Shown piece after piece: positions 5,730 through 9,431 of a stretch of 9,431 bases of DNA (within the stretch, counting starts at the first letter, position 1; every line of letters begins with the position of its first letter). The notes beneath the pieces are model-generated. The model was given only the letters and a program-made list of their open reading frames with translations, did no database searches and was not told the origin of the DNA. The stretch comes from Bacillota bacterium (GTDB taxonomy: Bacteria > Bacillota > Clostridia > Christensenellales > SZUA-584). The stretch covers positions 1 through 9,431 of the forward strand of contig JAEWTW010000050.1 in assembly GCA_023397655.1 (NCBI GenBank), written 5' to 3'. Made by a program: the position numbers and the translations under genes.

Positions 5730-7361
5730 ATGATCAGCGCACAGGGAGTATCCCTGCAATACGGCGGAACCACGCTGTTTAAGGACGTAGACGTACAATT
5801 TTCCGCGGGCAACTGCTATGGTGTAATCGGGGCAAACGGCACCGGGAAATCTACATTTTTGAAAATATTGTCCGGAGAGATAGAACCGAGCACCGGCATG
5901 ATATCCGTGACGCCGGGTGAACGCCTCGCAGTGCTGAAGCAGGATCACTTCGCCTATAACGATTATACGGCGCTTCAGACGGTCATCATGGGTCACGCAC
6001 GGTTGTATGAGGTGATGCAGGAGAAGGAAGAACTCTACGCCAAGGAGGACTTCAGCGACGAGGACGGCATACATCTGGGCGAGCTGGAAGGTGAGTTTGC
6101 CGAGATGGACGGCTGGAACGCGGAATACAACGCGGAGACGCTGCTCAACGGCCTCGGCATCACGTCGGAGTACCACAACCAGCAGATGGCGGAGCTGGAC
6201 GGGCCGCGCAAGGTGAAGGTGCTGTTGGCACAGGCGCTGTTCGCGAAGCCGGACATACTGTTGCTGGATGAACCGACCAACAATCTCGATTTACATGCCG
6301 TCCGTTGGCTGGAAAACTTCCTGCTGGACTTTCCCAACACCGTGATTGTGGTGTCGCACGACCGCCACTTTTTGAACAAGGTGTGCACGCACATCGCGGA
6401 CATCGACTACGGCAAGATCAAGATGTACGTGGGCAACTACGACTTCTGGTATATGTATACGCAGCTGGCCGCGCGGCAGGCCAAGGACGAGCGTAAGCGC
6501 GCCGAACAAAAAGCCAAGGAGCTGGAGGAGTTTATCCGCCGGTTCAGCGCCAACGCGTCCAAGTCCAAGCAGGCCACATCCCGCAAGAAGATGCTGGACA
6601 ACCTCGATATGGGCAACTTTGCGCCATCGTCACGGCGTTACCCGTTTGTCAACTTCAAGCAGGAGCGCGAGGTGGGCAACGAGGCACTGACCGTCACAGG
6701 TCTGGGCAAGACGATTGGCGGGCGCAAGGTGCTGGACAACGTGTCTTTCATCGTGCAACCGGGCGACAAGATAGGCTTTGCGGGCAAGGATGAGCTGGCG
6801 CGCACCACGCTGTTCCAGATACTGATGGGCGAGGTGGAGCCGGACGAAGGAACTGTCAAGTGGGGGGTCACCACCTCACAGGCGTATCTGCCGGCGGACA
6901 ACTCGAAGTATTTCAACGGCATCGAGCTGTCCATCATCGACTGGCTGCGGCAGTTCTCGGAGGACAAATACGAGACCACCATCCGCGGCTGGTTGGGCCG
7001 CATGCTGTTCTCGGGTGAGGACGCGGCCAAACCGGTGAACGTGCTGTCGGGCGGCGAGCGCGTGCGCTGCATGCTGGCGAAGATGATGCTGTCGGGCGCA
7101 AACGTGCTCATCATGGACGAGCCGACGAACCACCTTGACCTCGAAGCCATTACGGCGCTGAATGACGGAATGGTGGATTTCAAGGGCACGATGCTGTTTG
7201 CCTCGCACGACCATCAGGTGATGCAGACGGTGGCGAACCGGGTTATCGAGATACTGCCTGGTCTGTTGATCGACAGGCGCTGCACGTTCGACGAATATCT
7301 GGACAGCGAGGAGATCGACAAGTTGCGGGAAAGCAGCATCGGCAGCAACGACGTGGGGTAA
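5730..7361 (+). CDS. ABC-F family ATPase, YkpA/YbiT type
   Basis: 543 residues, two fused ABC ATPase domains without membrane segments: a soluble ribosome-associated ABC-F protein. Relatives bind the ribosomal E site and act on translation; some give antibiotic resistance. Domain 1 has Walker A GANGTGKST (34-42), Walker B with DEPTNNLD (180-187, Glu181) and switch His210. A charged, probably coiled-coil linker (about 240-300) leads to domain 2 with signature LSGGE (439-443), DEPTNHLD (463-470, Glu464) and switch His493. Signature 1 is LDGPR (156-160) rather than LSGGE, and Walker A2 is GKDELARTT (352-360), with Arg in place of Lys. The chosen ATG has GAGGAG 13 nt upstream, rather far; the ATG at 5676 would add a non-homologous basic tail. 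The architecture is close to YkpA/YbiT housekeeping members, so a resistance role is not implied. Confidence 0.9.
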   Translation: MISAQGVSLQYGGTTLFKDVDVQFSAGNCYGVIGANGTGKSTFLKILSGEIEPSTGMISVTPGERLAVLKQDHFAYNDYTALQTVIMGHARLYEVMQEKEELYAKEDFSDEDGIHLGELEGEFAEMDGWNAEYNAETLLNGLGITSEYHNQQMAELDGPRKVKVLLAQALFAKPDILLLDEPTNNLDLHAVRWLENFLLDFPNTVIVVSHDRHFLNKVCTHIADIDYGKIKMYVGNYDFWYMYTQLAARQAKDERKRAEQKAKELEEFIRRFSANASKSKQATSRKKMLDNLDMGNFAPSSRRYPFVNFKQEREVGNEALTVTGLGKTIGGRKVLDNVSFIVQPGDKIGFAGKDELARTTLFQILMGEVEPDEGTVKWGVTTSQAYLPADNSKYFNGIELSIIDWLRQFSEDKYETTIRGWLGRMLFSGEDAAKPVNVLSGGERVRCMLAKMMLSGANVLIMDEPTNHLDLEAITALNDGMVDFKGTMLFASHDHQVMQTVANRVIEILPGLLIDRRCTFDEYLDSEEIDKLRESSIGSNDVG

Positions 7362-7383
7362 ACGCCCAATGAATATGTGATAC

Positions 7384-7411
7384 AAGGGCCTGCTGATAAG
7401 CGGGCCTTTTT
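7384..7411 (+). terminator. Rho-independent terminator of the ABC-F gene
   Basis: An 11-bp stem (7384-7394 with 7399-7409, two G-U pairs) closes on a GATA tetraloop and runs into TTTTT (7407-7411), 22 bp after the stop codon. Confidence 0.88.
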
Positions 7412-7442
7412 GTGTGACGGGTGGGCGTTCCCACATCAACCC

Positions 7443-7538
7443 TGTCATTCCGAGCTTGCGATACCCCATGCGGGGCACAGGTGAATTCCCCACAAAAGAG
7501 CATATCACATGGGATACATCGCTGCGCTCTGCATGACA
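7443..7538. repeat. Dispersed intergenic repeat, copy 2
   Basis: A 96-bp element bounded by TGTCATTCCGAG (7443-7454) and CTCTGCATGACA (7527-7538), whose ends pair at 10 of 12 positions. The interior holds GGGG and a GAATTCCCC segment. The left end is identical to the reverse complement of the right end of the element at 508-591, so the two belong to one family, although their interiors differ. It sits between the convergent terminators at 7384-7411 and 7570-7611. Confidence 0.6.
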
Positions 7539-7569
7539 GCATAGCCTGAAACGTATTGCATTATGCCAT

Positions 7570-7611
7570 AAATAAAACGCCCTGCCGCGGTATCTTATCC
7601 GCAGCAGGACG
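7570..7611 (-). terminator. Rho-independent terminator of the secreted-protein gene
   Basis: On the minus strand CGTCCTGCTGCGG (7611-7599) pairs with CCGCGGCAGGGCG (7590-7578), 13 pairs with two G-U. The loop is 8 nt and TTTTATTT follows. It lies about 70 bp beyond the stop at 7683 and ends the minus-strand operon that meets the ABC-F gene tail to tail. Confidence 0.87.
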
Positions 7612-7682
7612 CTGTCAGCACTCTCCCCGAAGAGCGGTGGTTTTATTTCCAGGAAGAGAGCGGGTTTTAGGGTAAGACTGTT

Positions 7683-9146
7683 TTAATTCGGGATGAACGT
7701 CTCGCCGCTGGCGGAATTGACGTATTCATGGTCAGCCTTCCAACCTGATAGCGCCGCGCGGAAGCATTCCTCATCCGCGTAGAAGAACACCTGCTGCAGC
7801 TTGCCATCCTCGAACATGAACTCGTAAACGGAACCGTCGGTCATCCAGGCGTCTTCTGTGCAGAAGTGGCTGTCGTAGACGGCATTGTTGCTGGCGTTCT
7901 TAAAGCCGCTTCCGTACAGGTCTTTCATGATGTTACCGACGTATGTCTCGTACTCCTTGCCACCCATGGACTCATACTTCACCTTTGTGAGGTCATAAGT
8001 TGGATTCCACAGGTTATCGCAGGTGAGGGAGATGATCCGTTTGCTTGCGGACGCCACATCCATGGTCATCTTTTTTCCATCAATATGCCAATAGTTTTCC
8101 CGCTTGCCCGAGTTATCAATATAGAACGTCATTTTGGGATTGCCGTATTCACCGTCGGTGTTGGCAAGGGTCATGAAAGCCATGTAGAATTTCAGCGCGT
8201 TCTCCTGAGTCATGTCGCCCGCACCCGGCTGACCCTTCTTAAAGTCCTGCTCCGAGGACAGGGGCTGGCCCATCTGCACATCTGCATCAAAGTAGACACA
8301 TTCGTACATCGCGGCTTCGGATGGATGTACACCTATGGCATACAGTGTGCCATTCATGAGTGATATCTGCACCAGCTTACCATTCTTCAATTTTAATGCG
8401 TAATTTTTGGTCCAGACGCCATGCCGACCCCCGCTGCCGCCTGAAGCGTTAATATTCGATATGGTGGAGTCGAAAGTGGCGGCGATGTTGTCGACAATCT
8501 TGCGGTCGCCGTCGGTAACCGTCTTGAAATTCTCTTCCGTAAGATAGCCGTCATCATCTGTTTGAGCTTCTTCCGGTATGAAATAATAGTCGATCTCGAT
8601 GAGATCCAGTGTGTCGGCAGCCAAGGTGCAGACGATGGCATCATCCTTTGTGGACATCCGGATGATATCGCCGCGGTTCCCGCTGGTGTCCGTGAAGTAC
8701 TGGTAACTGACATTGTCTTCTGTCATGTCATAAACAAAGAAAGCTTTAGCGTAAACGGCGGCGGTGGACAGAACCTCAGCAGGGTAGCTTTTTGGCTCAA
8801 CGGATTGCCAGGTGTCGGCTTCATTGGGCACCGCATTGTCCAGACTGGGGATGATATAATTCCGCCGTCTTTCCTTCATTTCAACCAAAAAACTCAAATC
8901 TTCCGCACTCAGCGTGGTATTGACCGCAGTGGCCTGCGGTGCTGCTGTTGCTTCTGCGGTTGGTGCGGCGGCCGCCTCTGTGGGAGCGGGCGATTCAGCC
9001 GCTTCCGCCTCGGCAGTTACAATCTGCTCGGCAGCCATGGCGGTGTGTGCCTGACTGACAAGTACGACAGCCAGACAAGCTCCGCAAACAATCACGATCG
9101 CCATAGCCAGAAACAGCACCTTGTTTTTCTTCATTATGTTTTTCAT
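7683..9146 (-). CDS. Secreted or membrane-anchored protein of unknown family, apparently duplicated
   Basis: 487 residues, family not recognised. The ATG at 9146-9144 is preferred because AGAGGTG lies 6 nt upstream; a GTG at 9155 is part of that ribosome site. The N-terminus is a signal sequence: basic MKNIMKKNK, a hydrophobic core (about 10-30), then a plausible signal-peptidase site after Ala-Met-Ala (36-38). No proper lipobox surrounds Cys21 or Cys24. A low-complexity Ala/Pro/Thr/Glu linker (about 40-77) follows, typical of a spacer at the cell surface. The rest looks like two related modules, about 130-285 and 315-465. Each has a (Y)F/FY-x-D-x-SGxR strand region, a helix near KIVDNIA or TYVGNIM ending in NAS, and a final NGKL or DGKL strand. 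The gene starts 63 bp after the histidine kinase stop and probably shares its operon, suggesting a role in sensing or as a target of that system. Confidence 0.82.
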   Translation of the reverse strand: MKNIMKKNKVLFLAMAIVIVCGACLAVVLVSQAHTAMAAEQIVTAEAEAAESPAPTEAAAAPTAEATAAPQATAVNTTLSAEDLSFLVEMKERRRNYIIPSLDNAVPNEADTWQSVEPKSYPAEVLSTAAVYAKAFFVYDMTEDNVSYQYFTDTSGNRGDIIRMSTKDDAIVCTLAADTLDLIEIDYYFIPEEAQTDDDGYLTEENFKTVTDGDRKIVDNIAATFDSTISNINASGGSGGRHGVWTKNYALKLKNGKLVQISLMNGTLYAIGVHPSEAAMYECVYFDADVQMGQPLSSEQDFKKGQPGAGDMTQENALKFYMAFMTLANTDGEYGNPKMTFYIDNSGKRENYWHIDGKKMTMDVASASKRIISLTCDNLWNPTYDLTKVKYESMGGKEYETYVGNIMKDLYGSGFKNASNNAVYDSHFCTEDAWMTDGSVYEFMFEDGKLQQVFFYADEECFRAALSGWKADHEYVNSASGETFIPN

Positions 9147-9209
9147 ATGTATCACCTCTTTTCGCCAGAAGCATACAGCGGTTCATGTAACGAAGTCCTC
9201 ACCAAGACG

Positions 9210-9431
9210 TTACCGGGTTGTAAAACTGATCACGGCTTGCGTTCCATTGTCCGTTTCGGATGTGAAATGGAGTGTGGCCCGGTGCAGCTTAGCAATCTCA
9301 TGGCACAACGGGATGCCGAGGCCGCTGCGTTTCTGCGGGCTTTCGGTGCGGGCTGGATGGTTGACGTATTCCAGCTGTTCCGTGCTCATGCCCCTGCCGT
9401 GGTCGCGGACGATGATCTGCCTGTCCAGCGA
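9210..9431 (-). CDS. Sensor histidine kinase, C-terminal end (cut by window edge)
   Basis: The last 73 codons of a gene that begins beyond the right edge; its stop TAA is at 9212-9210. The visible part is the end of a HATPase_c domain. VRDHGRGMS is the G1 box (D-x-G-x-G) that binds ATP. After a short lid comes KRSGLGIPLCHEIAKLHRATL, the G2 box (GLGIPL) and following helix, and finally the terminal strands around SETDNGTQAVISFTTR. This is the normal end of a two-component sensor kinase, with no extra domain after it. The phosphoacceptor His, the N box and the sensor domain lie outside the window, so the signal is unknown. The secreted-protein gene begins 63 bp downstream on the same strand, and no convincing promoter or terminator separates them. 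Confidence 0.85.
   Translation of the reverse strand, partial: SLDRQIIVRDHGRGMSTEQLEYVNHPARTESPQKRSGLGIPLCHEIAKLHRATLHFTSETDNGTQAVISFTTR

Noticed and set aside
9064..9101. Lipoprotein signal (Cys21 or Cys24) in the secreted protein
   Set aside because: Residues before each Cys do not fit the lipobox pattern; an Ala-Met-Ala signal-peptidase site after the hydrophobic core fits better.
1..9431. tRNA or rRNA genes, CRISPR array, insertion sequence, phage or defence genes
   Set aside because: I found no tRNA T-loop signature, no regularly spaced repeats, no transposase or integrase motifs and no recognisable defence domains on either strand.

Overview
The window looks like chromosomal DNA of an anaerobic, fermentative member of the Bacillota (Clostridia). 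The reasons are a full-length bifunctional AdhE under apparent Rex control, a YkpA/YbiT-type ABC-F ATPase, an Nramp metal transporter, strong Shine-Dalgarno sites, TTGACA/TATAAT-type promoters, and GC-rich coding sequence broken by AT-rich intergenic DNA and dispersed intergenic repeats. I cannot name the species.

Layout. 1-227 (minus): start of a UbiA/MenA-like prenyltransferase gene, cut by the window edge, with its own promoter. 228-693: a long stretch without a clear gene. It holds a possible structured plus-strand transcript, an 84-bp imperfect-palindrome repeat and a strong plus-strand terminator. 703-996 (plus): a small AT-rich three-helix membrane protein of unknown role. 997-1268: a perfect GC-rich palindrome and the adhE terminator. 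1269-3902 (minus): adhE. 3903-4229: a divergent regulatory region with the adhE promoter, three evenly spaced Rex-like operators and a palindrome-bearing Nramp promoter. 4230-5483 (plus): Nramp transporter. 5730-7361 (plus): ABC-F ATPase with its terminator. 7412-7569: a second copy of the dispersed repeat. 7683-9146 (minus): a secreted protein of unknown family that appears internally duplicated, with its terminator. 9210 to the right edge (minus): the C-terminal end of a sensor histidine kinase, probably the upstream gene of the same operon.

How the genes work together. adhE turns acetyl-CoA into ethanol and re-oxidises NADH, and the NADH-sensing repressor Rex is the expected regulator. The divergent Nramp gene could supply the Fe2+ used by the alcohol dehydrogenase half of AdhE, but this link is inference. 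The histidine kinase and secreted protein form a second likely unit, in which an extracytoplasmic protein may feed a two-component system. I see no mobile element, CRISPR array or defence system. The most notable points are the Rex operator array, the one-sided decay of one composite ATP site in the ABC-F protein, the duplicated secreted protein next to a kinase, and a possible unannotated small RNA or leader ending at 623.
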